From contig JAFEMH010000991.1 in assembly GCA_022495995.1 (NCBI GenBank), forward strand, positions 1 to 64,000: 64,000 nucleotides of DNA. Direction: 5' to 3'. The position numbers were made by a program, and so were the translations under genes. Position 1 is the stretch's first letter, and every line of letters begins with the position of its first letter. Source of the stretch: Adenophora triphylla var. japonica. Taxonomy: Eukaryota; Streptophyta; Magnoliopsida; Asterales; Campanulaceae. The notes under the pieces were generated by a model. It was not told the DNA's origin. It did not search any database and saw nothing but the letters and a program-made list of their open reading frames with translations. Shown one piece after another: positions 1 to 10,760 of the stretch.

Positions 1-1266
1 ACCTTAAATAAAGTTTTGCGAAGGAATTTTCCATTTTGGAGAAGATTTGAGGGTCAAAACCTTCTGGAAACCTCGAATATGAGATCTGGATTCCCAGAAG
101 CTGATGAACTAGCCTCTGAAAGAAAATTTGAAAAGAGGAGTTTTACTCACCCAAAAAATAAAGGTAAAAATATGTCTGGAAAGCTCTGGATGTTGGCTAC
201 AAAAAGTATTTTGTAGTCAACACCAAATTCCAAAGTTCATACTTTGTGTCCAAAAATTAAGACCATGGACTGAGGTCTGAGAAAATTGCTACTGGACAGC
301 AACTTCTCAAGAAGGAGAATATGATTTTAAGGGGTTTTGCATCCATGCTTGTCCCACATTTTCCCTAGGTTTTGGTTAGTGATCACTAGACATTTTTAGT
401 GGTGAATCCAACTATACAACGAAACCATCCTTGGGTACGATTAGGACTAAGCATTTCATTTGCTTGGGAAGGGGAATTTTATCCTTTGAAATGAAGATTT
501 TATGCTTGAAAATGGTTTTTAGGGTTTTGAAAATGAGTTTTCTTTGCAAGAAAGTAAGAAAGCTTAAAAATAATGTTGATCTTTGTAGAAGATCATCCAT
601 GGAAGATGGTCTTCCATGGTGATCTTCTTAGATCCTAGAGCAAGAAGATGAAAGAACTACATTTTGTAGTTTGAAGATGCATGCATGGATGAGATTTAGG
701 GTTAGGAAGAGGAGGGTTTACCAATCTTCCTTGTGTTCTTGAGTGTTTTGCTTGAGTGTATGAGTGTTTAGGGCTTTAATATGAGAGTGAGTGGATGAGT
801 ATGAGTTGGGAAAGATTGGAGAGAAAATGGTGACAATTCAAGTGAATTCTCATTTGTTTTCTCTCCTATATTCCCGAGGTTCGGTGCAAAATGTGTTCTT
901 CCTCCTTATTTTTGTATTTGGAGGGCTCAATTTATAGCCCTCTGAAAATGCAAACTCATCCGCGCGGATGGGTCCGGTCGGCGTGCCTTGTTCATTAAAT
1001 GCGGCTTCGGCTTTGGACAAGAAGAATAATCTTTTCAAAATTCAAATTAACGGCCGAGTTTTTGTGTTTCCAGCCATTGCCATTTGTGGTTTTCTTCTTT
1101 TGTTTTGCTTTTTGCGATTCTTTTTAAGGTTTAACCTTAAATAACAATGCCCATTTTACCCTCACTTTGTTAGAAATGTTAGGATAGTTAGGAATTGTTA
1201 GAAATGTTATAACTTTCGTTAATTTTCTAACGAAAATTCTAACAAGCTCAAATTGGAGCACTTACG
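1..1266 (-). repeat. Left LTR (3' LTR) of the Ogre-type element, partial
   Basis: It aligns nearly end to end with 17351-18601, with many substitutions and small indels (roughly 92-95% identical by eye). The terminal dinucleotide that is CA in the right copy is mutated to CG at 1265-1266. On the minus strand the LTR would begin TGTAAGTGCTCC. Confidence 0.85.
928..970 (-). promoter_or_regulatory. LTR core promoter: TATA box plus upstream CG palindrome (left LTR)
   Basis: The minus-strand TATA box CTATAAATTG lies at 928-937. The palindrome ATCCGCGCGGAT lies at 958-969, about 20 bp upstream in the direction of transcription. The right LTR has the same layout at 18274-18283 and 18305-18316. Confidence 0.65.
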
Positions 1267-1278
1267 GTAGCCCCTCGG
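1267..1278 (-). other. Polypurine tract next to the 3' LTR
   Basis: On the minus strand the LTR is preceded by CGAGGGGCTACC. This matches the purine-rich stretch followed by CTAC that usually precedes Tat-lineage 3' LTRs. It would prime plus-strand DNA synthesis. Confidence 0.6.
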
Positions 1279-1375
1279 CGACGGCGCTTCCGAAGGAAGC
1301 GGGGTCGTCGATGAGTAAGGCTCCATATTTGGCGGGATGATCAGTGATCGGGTGGGCGAACCTAGCGATAGGCTA

Positions 1376-1414
1376 CCTACGTATCCCGAATGGGAATCAA
1401 GCCGATCGTAGTTC
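1376..1414. other. Conserved hairpin, copy A
   Basis: Outer arms CCTACG and CGTAG enclose an inner stem CCC-GAAT-GGG and the bases AATCA. Related copies occur at 1822-1861, 8480-8522 and 52905-52948 with different inner stems that still pair. Confidence 0.6.
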
Positions 1415-1613
1415 GGGTCTTTGACCACAGAGATGATGGCGTTTTAGGTGCCTCGAACACGATGAGCGAGTTCTGATCGTTTGCTTTGGAAAGAAACTTC
1501 TGCTTTGAGGATAAGAGATGACCATTTTCGGTCGATGGGTATCCGCTCTGGCAGGGATAGGAATGACCATTTTCGGTCTCTTTGGGGATGATTGCGATTT
1601 ATCGCTTTCTAGT

Positions 1614-1745
1614 GATGGCGTTTTAGGTGCCTCGAACCTTGGAGATGATGGCTTTTTAGGTGCCTCGAACCTTGGAGATGGCGTTTTAGGTGCCTCGGAC
1701 CTTGATGATGATGGTTTTTTAGGTGCCTCGGACCTTGGAGATGGC
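1614..1745. repeat. Short tandem repeat, about 32-bp unit, four copies
   Basis: The phrase TTTTAGGTGCCTCG recurs at about 1621, 1653, 1683 and 1716, separated by GAT-rich spacers. One isolated copy lies at about 1440. The array is in the 3' tail of the Ogre-type element. Confidence 0.75.
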
Positions 1746-1821
1746 CTTTCGGTGGACTTCGTCTGCTGCCGAAGGATAGGGTGACCGTTTTGGTCGAGGG
1801 GCTGGACCTAATGATAGGCTT

Positions 1822-1861
1822 CCTACGTATCCCTAGTGGGAATCAAGCCCTTTCGTAGTTC
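1822..1861. other. Conserved hairpin, copy B
   Basis: Outer arms CCTACG and CGTAG enclose inner stem CCC-TAGT-GGG followed by AATCAAG. It is a second copy of the structure at 1376-1414, 446 bp away in the same tail. Confidence 0.6.
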
Positions 1862-1969
1862 GAGATCTTCTCGAGATTAGTTGGCTTTTGGGATTAGTTA
1901 ACTTTCTTTGGGGATTTCGTTAGCCTTTCTTTGAGGAAAATCGAGACGTATTCGTGCAGGGAATTGGTG

Positions 1970-3135
1970 CTTACGTTTGGCTAGTTGGATGATTTTGATG
2001 AAAGATACGGGATCTCGTTATCTTTCTCGGGAGCACTCGGTCTTACGTTTGGCTTGCCGGGATGATTTTGATGAAAGATACGGGATCTCGTTATCTTTCT
2101 CGGAGCCTCGGTCTTACGTTTGGCTAGGGGTAATTTTGATGAAAGATACGGGATCTCGTTATCTTTCTCGGGGCACTCGGTCTTACGTTTGGCTAGAGGG
2201 TAATTTTGATGAAGATACGGGATCTCGTTATCTTTCTGCGGGGCACTCGGTCTTACGTTTGGCTATAGGGAGGTAATTTTGATGAAAGATACGGGATCTC
2301 GTTATCTTTCTCGGGGCTCGGTCTTACGTTTGGCGTAGGGGTAATTTTGATGAAAGATACGGGATCTCGTTATGCTTTCTCGGGGCACTCGGTCTTACGT
2401 TTGTGCTAGGGGGTAATTTTGATGAAAGATACGGGATCTCGTTATCTTTCTCGGGGCACTCGGTCTTACGTTTGGCTAGGGGATGATTTTGATGAAAGAT
2501 ACGGGATCTCGTTATCTTTCTCGGGTCACTCGGTCTTACGTTTGGCTAGGGGTAATTTTGATGAAAGATACGGGATCTCGTTATCTTTCTCGGGGCACTC
2601 GGTCTTACGTTTGGACTAGGGGTAATTTTGATGAAAGATACGGGATCTCGTTATCTTTCTCGGGGCACTCGGTCTTACGTTTGGCTAGGGGTAATTTTGA
2701 TGAAAGATACGGGATCTCGTTATCTTTCTCGGGGGCACTCGGTCTTACGTTTGGCTAGGGTAATTTTGATGAAAGATACGGGATCTCGTTATCTTTCTCG
2801 GGCACTCGGTCTTACGTTTGGCTGCCGAGGGTAATTTTGATGAAGATCACGGGATCTCGTTATCTTTCTCAGGGCACTCGGTCTTACGTTTGGCTAGGGG
2901 GGTAATTTTGATGAAAGATACGGGATCTCGTTATCTTTCTCGGGGCACTCGGTCTTACGTTTGACTGCTAGGGGGTAATTTTGATGAAGATACGGGATCT
3001 CGTTATCTTTCTCGGGGCACTCGGTCTTACGTTTGACTAAGCGGGGTAATTTTGATGAAGATACGGGATCTCGTTATCTTTCTCGGGGCACTCGGTCTTA
3101 CGTTTGTTTTGATGAAGATACGGGATCTGTTATCT
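1970..3135. repeat. 70-bp minisatellite, about 17 copies
   Basis: The core GATACGGGATCTCGTTATC recurs from 2004 to 3117 at spacings of 57-74 bp (mean about 70). Each unit also carries ACTCGGTCTTACGTTTGGCT and GGTAATTTTGATGAA. Units differ by 1-3-bp indels, so no reading frame persists and the array is unlikely to be coding. Tandem repeats between pol and the 3' LTR are typical of Tat/Ogre elements. Confidence 0.93.
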
Positions 3136-3228
3136 TTGGTTACTTTGGTTAACTTTGGTGTCAAGTTAATTTGAATTGAATTAGAGTCCTGGAATTTTAA
3201 GGGGCAAAAGGGTCATTTGACCCTTGTA

Positions 3229-3275
3229 ATCCTATCCGCGCGGATAGGATGTAAGAAATCGAGGGGTATTAATTA
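3229..3275 (+). promoter_or_regulatory. Perfect 22-bp palindrome upstream of the first antisense gene, with TATA-like sequence
   Basis: Positions 3229-3250 form a perfect palindrome centred on ATCCGCGCGGAT, the same core found in both LTR promoters. A TATTAATTA sequence follows at about 3267. The first plausible ATG of the antisense gene is at 3402. A promoter role is inferred. Confidence 0.45.
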
Positions 3276-3401
3276 GGACGCGCCCTTCTTCTTCCTCGAT
3301 CCAATTTTTTGAATTTTACGAGAGGAAAGAGAGAAAGTCGCAAATCGCCATTTTGGCCTTAGAAAGCTTCAAAAATCTTCGATTTTCTTCGATTTTTGAG
3401 C

Positions 3402-5700
3402 AATGGAACACGGGGAAAGGCGCTTTTCAAGGCCAAGGACGTGGCCCGGTAGCGGAGAGAGGCGGTGGAGCTCGTCCGGATGAGGAGGCATTACAATCTT
3501 TCGCAATCGGTTGAGGAGGAGCATTACCCGTGCTTGGCAACATTGGTCTTCAGATCCGCATCTTCGAACGGTATACTTTGAAACCCTTTGATCCCTTTGT
3601 TGATTTCTTGTTTGAAAATTTTGGGTGATTTTTGAATTTTTTTTTTTTGAAAATTCGAATGATTGATGTTCTTGGCTTTGAATCTTGATTTTGATGCTTT
3701 GCATGTTGTAATGAGTATATGAGTAACCCCAAAAATGTGCATTTTGCTTGGGAAAAAGAATTGGCATTTTTGCCACATTTTTTTTCAATTCGAAAATTAA
3801 ATGTGAAAATTCGAAGAATTGTGATTTTTTTTTTGAAATTGAATATTGCATGTTGATGATGATGATGATTTTTTTTTTTTGAAATTGAATTTTGATATTG
3901 ATGAATGATGATGCAATGCATGCATTTTGTTTGGAAAGAATGGGCATTTTGTCAATATGGGATGTATGTATGTTTAGGATATATTTTTTGAAAAGTGGGA
4001 TGGATTTTTCCTCCCGTTGCATGTAAGATGGATGATATGCATGTATGCATTTTTTGTTGAAAATGGGACGGAGTTTTTTACTTCCGTAGGAATGCATCTT
4101 TTTTTTTGATGAATGCATTGGGACTTCTTTGGCTTGTTTTCTTTCATGCGAGAAAAATGGGGCTATGCTCATTGTATCTTTGTTATCTTTGTCGAAATTT
4201 CTTTTTTTTTTTTTAATGTATGTGCAAATGCAATCTTTTTGTCATTTTCTCTTTTTTTTTTTTTATTACGGGGCGGAAACCGTTTTGTGACGGAGCGGTG
4301 AACAAGATGAAGACTCGAGGATCGGTGGGTACGTGATTGACTTGTGGGACCGGCTTCCGGATGCGGGCCGAGGAGCTTTGCGAGTCCAGACGGTTGTTGT
4401 CGAGACGGGGCTCTGGGAGTTCGTCGAGTGCTTGAGGGGCTGAGTCAAGTTCCCTAAGAGCAAGGGCTTGATGTTTGCTCACGGCGCGGCATGGTGGGAC
4501 GCGACCCACACCTTCCCACTTCTTACGGGGCGAGGCTACGGTTACGCCCTCGACTATGCTGCGATTACGGGCTGTCCTTTAATGGACGCGGCATTGAGTG
4601 GCGAGGATGGCTACGACGTGCGTCTGCGAGCTCTTACAGGATTTTCCCCTATTCCCAAAAGGGGATGGGGATGGGTATGCAAGACGTGGTCTACGGCAAG
4701 ATTGTGGAGACCATAGCGAGTTATGAGAGTGGGGAGGAGAGGATAGGCGCCGATCCAGTTGCCGGGGCCTTGCTTGTGGTTTTGCTTTCTCGAGCACGCT
4801 CTTTGGACATCTTTGAGGGGACGGCGGTCTTTGCCCTTGTTGAGGTCCTTGGAGGACATGGAGACGGCCGGAGATGTCTCGTGGGGAGAGGTAGGGCGCG
4901 GAGCTTTATTTTGCTCTTGATAGGTACAGTAGGAAGAGCTGTGAGCTCCTTTGTCTTGCTTTGAGTTTGCCACGGAGGTATAAGCTCTCTTTTTGCTTTC
5001 CCTCTTTTTTTTTTTTTGAGCACGCACTTTTCTTTTGCCTTTGGATTGATTGGATTTTTACCTTTCGCGAGGTATGGGCGTTGGAGTTTTTCACGTCACG
5101 GTGTGGCGGCGGCCGGCGGAGTACGTCGGGCGTATCCGGCCATGCGGTCTTGGTCCCGAAAGCATGCCGGGAGAAGATAAGCTCCGGGCGTACGACTCTC
5201 GAGTACAGCGGATTGCCTTCCTTTGACGGAGGCCGAGACGGATGAGGGATGATATTCTTCCCCACAGGATCGCTTTGAGGTAGCGCGGTGAAGAAGCGGC
5301 GAGATGCGGGCCCGGTCACGGCGGAGGATTTTGAGGGTCGACTGCGATGCCTATTATACAGGAGAGAGGGTGACGCGCCGACATGGCGTGAACTCGCCTT
5401 TGAGGACACCGGTGGAGCCTCCCGCCGATATGATGCACCCGAGCGATCGGTCAGTGACACTGGGATGATTAGAGCGAGCCGGCACTTCTCGGACTTCGTG
5501 GCGATTGAGCCGTATGCGACATTCGTCTTGAGGAGGGTGAGGATGCCTCGGGTTTTGGATAGGGAGGGGCTTGGGATCCGCGGTACCCTCGGACGGATTT
5601 TCCTATATCCCGAGGATGGGGTCCGATTGAGGGTGCGAGATCCCTCGGCCGAGCGGACTTCCACGAGCTTTCCGGCCTCGTCAGGGTATGAAGGTATGGT
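3402..5700 (+). pseudogene. Antisense captured gene, plant mobile domain (PMD)-like, degenerate
   Basis: This plus-strand gene remnant lies antisense to the retroelement. A short first exon could start at ATG 3402 and run to about 3570, where a GTATAC donor-like site opens a T-rich, intron-like stretch to about 4270. The best match to the PMD family is near 4468-4600, where frame translation gives AAWWDATHTF followed by LDYAAITG. These recall the PMD signature of a WWD..T.TF segment and a DFA.ITG segment. Downstream pieces in shifted frames (METAGDVSWGE at about 4855 and RYSRKSCELLCLALSLPRRY at about 4920-4980) fit the later part of that domain. Several frameshifts and stops make it a pseudogene. 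The GC-rich composition contrasts with the AT-rich surroundings. PMD proteins are known as transposon-associated and captured genes; the exact family is inferred by eye. Confidence 0.6.
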
Positions 5701-5745
5701 TTCACCTTTTCCCCTTCTTTTCTTTCCTTTGTTTCATCATCTTTA

Positions 5746-6600
5746 GCATCACCTCTTTTTTTTTGACGCTTTTGCTTTTGTGCGGTTTTCGGAGGTGGTC
5801 GTCGAGAAGGCGACGAAGCAAGTGATCGGGGCAAGAGATTCATCGGGAGGATGGTCGCTTGCGGGGCTCCTCGAGTGCTAGAGCGAGCGACCGCGGCGGC
5901 GCTGTCCAGACGGGAGGCTTCCCTATTCGCTCAGAGACTTCTTCGAGAGACTCCTTTGTCTCCTCTCCTTGATCCCAGCGCGGTGCGCCTTCGGATCACG
6001 TCATTCTCGGGGATCCACACGGGCGGGGACACGTTTGGCGGCATGGCGGGTCGTCTTCGTACGTGCGGGAGTCAGACGCCTTCACCTTCGGGTACGATTT
6101 TTCGCGAGATCTCGGCTTGCCCTATCGGGCGTGCCGGTTGGTCTGACGAGCCTCTCTGGGAGACGAGGGCGATTCGAGCTTAGAGATTTTCGGGGCTCTC
6201 TGAGGAGGCGGGCCGAGTCGCAAGAGGGCGGGGGAGACATCGGGCTTGGAGACTCAGATTGATTTTTTTTTTGAGATTTGAGATTGAGATTTAGATTTGT
6301 ACGGCTTATGCACATTTTTTTTTTTTTTGGAATGTAATAATTTAGGATTTTATTTATGTTTGCTTGTTTTTTTTATACACACTCTCTTTTTTTTTTGGAA
6401 TGTAATAATTTAGGATTTTATTTTATGAATGCAATGCGGTATGAATGCGGTGTTGCATGAGCCTTGTTTTTTTTTGCAAGGGTGTTTGGTATATGGGTGG
6501 TTTGGGAGGTTTTTGCACAAGTTTCGAGCAGCCCAGGGACGGAATATTCCTCTTTTGGCGTAGCGACTTGGTACATTGCGAGATTTTTTTTTGGGAAAGC
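5746..6600. other. Degenerate GC-rich stretch and T-rich intron-like spacer
   Basis: 5850-6250 is GC-rich and coding-like on the plus strand, but I recognise no domain. It may be the decayed 3' part of the PMD-like gene. 6255-6600 is T-rich with a duplicated phrase (GGAATGTAATAATTTAGG at about 6330 and 6397), and looks like intron or intergenic sequence. Confidence 0.4.
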
Positions 6601-6606
6601 AATCCC

Positions 6607-6618
6607 ATCCGCGCGGAT
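6607..6618 (+). promoter_or_regulatory. CG palindrome upstream of the second antisense gene
   Basis: ATCCGCGCGGAT appears once more, about 120 bp upstream of the ATG at 6739. It is the fourth copy in the element; the others are in the two LTR promoters and upstream of the first antisense gene. Confidence 0.45.
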
Positions 6619-6738
6619 AGGGGCGCATCTGACATTGTCCTTTAATTTTGGTCCGGACTGGTCTTGCTTTATTTCAAATTCAAATATCCTCTTCAACCTC
6701 CGAGTCAAACTGGCCATTTTCGGGAGAAAGAGAAAAAC

Positions 6739-8250
6739 CATGGAAATGGCCAAAAATTCTCCAAAATTGTCCAAAGAAAGGCAAATGTTGTTCTTTGAAA
6801 AGTTCAAGGAGTGGTGTAGGGAGATCATGCATGAGAGAAGATCATTCTTTGAAGAAAGGTACAAGATACGATGCTTGTGGTCTCTCAAAGAATTGGTTCG
6901 GATTATGACCTCTTAAGAGCTTCTTCTTCGTTTTGGGATACTAGAAGGCATGTCTTTTGCCTTTCCTTCAACGAGATTGTTCCGGCCTGTCAAGAATTTC
7001 GGGCCTTACTTGGAGTCGGAGGTGGAAGAGATAGCGGTCCCTTTGCCGGAGGGGCTTCTTTTCTGACAGATTGTGCGTCCTCCTTCATCTTTCCCCGGAG
7101 GAAAGCGCAAGGTATGATCCGCGGTCCCGATCATCTCGATATTTCCGGTCTTCCCGACAGATTTAGGGGCCTAGGTTTGGTGGATGATGCCTATTGGGAT
7201 GCCTTTGCACTTTGTATGTTTGGCACCACTGTTCATGGTCTATTCCTTTGGGATGCGCCATCGGTCTCTGCTTGGATGTTGTCGTTCGGCTGTCGCACAG
7301 GCGGAGATGTCGTTCCTTTGATTACTTGGGGAGACTTTTCATGCTCTCGACAGATTAGCTACCGGACGGCGGTATATGCGCGGGGCGGCCCGTTCCTCTT
7401 GACCACTGTGGGCGATGGAGCGTTTGGGGTTCTTCGGGAAACCTCGATATGATCGGGCCTTGGACTTTTGCCGGGAGAGGTGTTGATGTAGATTTTGATG
7501 ATCGGGGCTCGTGGGAGCGTTGGATGGCGGGTCGCCGGGCGAAGATATCGAGATGGTTGGTGCCTCGTTGGCGGGTGGAGACTCGCGAGTGCTTGGGGAC
7601 GGGTCCCGTGGTTATGCTTAGGGGCTTTCTCGGTCCAGTTTCTACATTCGGCTCAGTCTGAGGCGGTTTGGCTTGGAAGCGGAGTTCCTTTGGAGGGTTT
7701 TGATGATATAGCCACCGGGGTGGTGGCTCTGTTTCCATGGATGATCCCTCGGTGTTTCCATTTCTTTCCCAGAGCATGGAGGTATGATGCCTTTCCTCCT
7801 CGGGTCATTCTCGAGCGTCAGAGACCGGTGTTCCTGACCACTTGGTACTGGATTGGTATGAGAGGCATGCAGGAGAGACTCGGGTGGCTATTTTGAGACG
7901 GCGTGAGGCCATTGTGGGTGCGGAGGACCGGAGCTGTTTTGAGAGGAGGAGGGCCGAGGCAAGGGCCAACCCTCGTGACGGGGAGCGGAGACGCCGTGGA
8001 CGGACATGAGGCTTACGTCAAGAGACGGAGAGGAGGGCTCTATGCTACCGGCTAGGCTACGGGAGATGAGGGATGACGCTAGGGCTACTAAGGCCACGAC
8101 GGAGGCTGGTTTGATAGACCATGTTCAAATACCGTAGCTTGGTAGGAGGAACACCGACATTTTTCCGGTTCGAGAGAAGAAGACTCGGAGGGGAAGAAGA
8201 AGGGAGAGGCCGGATGCGAGTGGCTTGGAGTGACTCGAGGTTTCCGAGTA
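6739..8250 (+). pseudogene. Antisense captured gene, DUF7745-like, degenerate
   Basis: An ATG at 6739 opens a charged N-terminus (EMAKNSPKLSKERQ), which shifts frame near 6890 into LLRASSSFWDTRRHVF and then FNEIVPACQEFRALLG. Further on are WDAFALCMFGTTVHGLF, CRTGGDVVPLI and a GGPFLLT segment. The order of a first-domain FWD segment, an EF..LL segment and a later GGPFLLT..W segment resembles DUF7745 proteins, which are common transposon-borne plant proteins of unknown function. A second frame carries WERWMAGRRAKISRWLVPRW near 7520. The end is rich in Arg and Glu (REAIVGAEDR, about 7905-8250) and looks like a charged or coiled tail. At least four frame changes or stops break it. It lies antisense to, and converges with, the integrase remnant. 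The family call is from memory of motifs. Confidence 0.55.
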
Positions 8251-8479
8251 TCCCTTTCTTGTCATGGCGAGACACATTAGTTTGATTATGTATCTTAGTT
8301 TTCCTTTAGCGGAGTTGCTAGTTGTAGGAATGAATCGGGCTTAGACTCATCAAAGAGCTTTTAACTTGTAATGAATATTTGAATTGCTTTAGAGTTTTTC
8401 GAGACGCTTTCATGGTCGATCAATTGTATTGATGCCAAAGTATGGCTTTTATTTGTGCTTTAGACCGAACCGTTTCGTG

Positions 8480-8522
8480 CCTACGTTCCCCTCATTTTGA
8501 GGAGCTCGGGTCTTCGTAGTTC
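8480..8522. other. Conserved hairpin, copy C
   Basis: Outer arms CCTACG and CGTAG enclose an inner stem CCTCA-TTT-TGAGG. It sits downstream of the DUF7745-like gene and near the end of the integrase remnant. Confidence 0.6.
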
Positions 8523-8568
8523 ACACCTGGTGAACTCTTTTTTGTTTTTTTGTTTTTTTTTTTTTTTT

Positions 8569-8639
8569 GGTGCAACCCTGTTTTTACCTAGGCCGCCCTT
8601 TTCGGGTTTCTAACCTAGTTGGGTATTACTCTTTTAGCA

Positions 8640-8680
<41 letters not shown>

Positions 8681-8784
8681 TTTTTTTTTGTTTTTTTGGT
8701 GCATTTTTACCTAGGCCGCCCTTTTCGGGTTTCTAACCTAGTTGGGTATTACTCTTTTAGCACTCTTTTTTTTGTTTTTTTTTT

Positions 8785-8821
<37 letters not shown>

Positions 8822-8830
8822 TTTTTTTTT
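8569..8830. repeat. Duplicated block with long homopolymer T tracts
   Basis: A unit of about 130 bp occurs twice (8569-8697 and 8698-8830). Each has TTTTTACCTAGGCCGCCC, CGGGTTTCTAACCTAG and then a long T tract. On the element's sense strand this is a structured block followed by A-rich runs just after integrase. CTAGG/CCTAG and CCC/GGG arms can pair within each unit. Confidence 0.8.
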
Positions 8831-8875
8831 TACGCGTAGTATCTGCGCGGCTTGTCACCATTCCTTGGGTGTACA

Positions 8876-9824
8876 AAGGGATTCCGTCGAGGTGCGCAAG
8901 TTGCATGGCTCCTCAGGAGAAGATCTTACGGACGGACATATGGCCCGACCCATATAGGCTCCCATTTGCTTGGGGTTGATACGGGTGGGGGCTTTTCTTT
9001 TAGAACGAGGTCACCTTCTCGGATCTCCCGATGCTTTACTTTCTTGTCGAAGGCTCTAGCCATTCTTCCTTGGTAGGCTCGGATGTGTTCCATGGCCTTC
9101 GGTCGGCGTTCGTCTAGTAGGGCCAATTCATCATGGCGACTGCGGAGCCATTCGACCTCGTTGATCTGGCTTTCCGGCGGTATACGGAGCGAGGATCTCT
9201 AGCTCGATTGGGAGTACGGCTTCCATTCCGTATGTGAGGGCAAAAGGTGTTTCCCCGGTTGCCGTTCGGCGATGTTACGTAGCCCCGAGTGCCGGAGTGT
9301 AACTTCTCGGGCCAATCTACGCCTTGGACTGACCATTTTCCGGATGATATTTTCCGAGTCTTGTTTCTTTGCTTCGACGGCTCCGTTGGTTTAGGGCTGT
9401 AGGGAGATGACTTGTGACGGGTTATTCGGAATTCCGCCGGCAATTTTTCACATTCCCCTTCGAAGTGGGATCCGTTATACGAGATGATTTGGTGTGGCAA
9501 CCCGTATACGCACATGATGTTTTCTTTGATGAAGAGGGCAACTTTCTTTGAATTGAGGATTTTGTAGGACTTTGCGAGCATCCTTTTCGATTCCTTCGAA
9601 GAAATCGCCAATCTGCGTCTTTTAGGCTCTTCCGCCGGTTCCCAATTCACACTCGTCAAAATCTCTTCGGCGGCTTGGGCTCGATTTTCCTCTTTCGGAC
9701 AACTTTGCTTAAAGATTTTTTTGTTGTTTGATTTTTTTTTTTTAATGTATGCTTCTTTATCTAATGAATTATTATTAAATTTTTTTTTATTAATTAATTC
9801 ATCATTAGTTAAAGTGGCAATCAA
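8876..9824 (-). pseudogene. Ty3/gypsy integrase remnant of the Ogre-type element
   Basis: Minus-strand translation shows MCVYGLPHQIISYNGSHFEG followed by FRITRHKSSPYSP, which is the central part of a retroviral-type integrase core (the second catalytic Asp lies in the SDNG position and here reads SYNG, a changed residue). In another frame, 9126-8926 gives a C-terminal region with MARAFDKKVKHREIREGDLVL, typical of Tat integrases. At least two frameshifts separate the pieces, and the third catalytic residue region (NG.VEAANK) is scrambled. An integrase would insert the cDNA into chromosomal DNA; this copy cannot. Confidence 0.75.
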
Positions 9825-10760
9825 GGGATACTCGAAAGGTTCGTTATTTCATTGAAAACGAAAGGGGATACGGCGCTTGCTACGGACTCGTAGTCTTCGG
9901 GCGTAAGGCCGTCGGACGACCCTAGAGACTCGATCTTAACGAGAGAGAAGGCTGGGAGGACTTGTCCTAGATTGACACAAAGGGACGGGGACCAATCCAA
10001 GCTTGGTGATCATTTCCTACTTGGTCGCGGACGGGCTGAGAGAGTTTCCCAATTCTTTAGCGGCATCGTTGTTGGTGGCCTCATGACTCGGGAGCTGTCT
10101 TGTTTTTGTTTTCCTTTCTCAATTCTTTGCTATCATCTCTTGGACCGAGCCGAGATCAATCGGGGTCGGCACTGGACTTCTTCTTCGAAACAATTCTTGC
10201 ATAACCGAGACCATCCCAATCATCGAGGGAAATTCCGTGGCCTTAGCTTTTAGCAGCTTGTCGGTTCGAATTCGGGTTTCGGATCTTCCACGGGCAGAGT
10301 AGGAATAGTGGTTGTGAGCTTCTCGAGCTGTTCCACCGGAGTCGAGCACGCCTCTGAAGGTATACTCACTCTTCGTGGTAGTGGTAGCCCCGGGTATCTT
10401 GGGTAGGTCCGGGAACATTCTACGGACCAGGGTTAGCCTTGGTTCCTCCGAACTTGTTGAGGCTATCTGTAGCTTTAGCCATCCTGCCGTAGGAGTGGGC
10501 TCTGTGATGTTTCCTGGTTGTGTGGGACCCTTTACAAAGTAGTCGACCAAATTAGGGTGAAGGGGAGAGATTTAGGATTGTCGGCGGGACCTTTCTGTGG
10601 CGGCTTCAAATCTTTTTCCCTTTGCGAGTGTCCAGCTGGGAGGCCTCATATCCCGGGCCGTGGCGAGTATTACGTCCTTTCACTTCGATGAGTTTGTGAG
10701 TTCCTTGTTGGTGCTTCCCTAGGCCAGAGGCCGAGTAGATAGCTCATTTTCTCATCATTT
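9825..10760 (-). pseudogene. Unrecognised degenerate interval between protease and integrase remnants
   Basis: This interval should hold reverse transcriptase and RNase H (normally over 2 kb), but it is only about 1 kb and I found no YIDD/YVDD, FLDAYSGY or RNase H signature in any minus-strand frame. Either these domains are deleted or the sequence is decayed beyond recognition. Confidence 0.45.

Noticed and set aside
1977..2834. Overlapping plus-strand frames with repeated DTGSRYLSRG-like peptides
   Set aside because: They are translations of the 70-bp minisatellite. Indels change the frame from unit to unit, so a coding repeat protein is not supported.
3369..4172. Long minus-strand frame rich in Lys, Asn and Ile
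   Set aside because: It runs through the T-rich intron-like region on the opposite strand; low-complexity composition explains the lack of stops.
4906..5664. 252-codon minus-strand frame
   Set aside because: It is opposite to the GC-rich PMD-like pseudogene and has no domain; a composition shadow.
8567..8957. Plus-strand frames with long Phe runs
   Set aside because: Translation of poly-T tracts.
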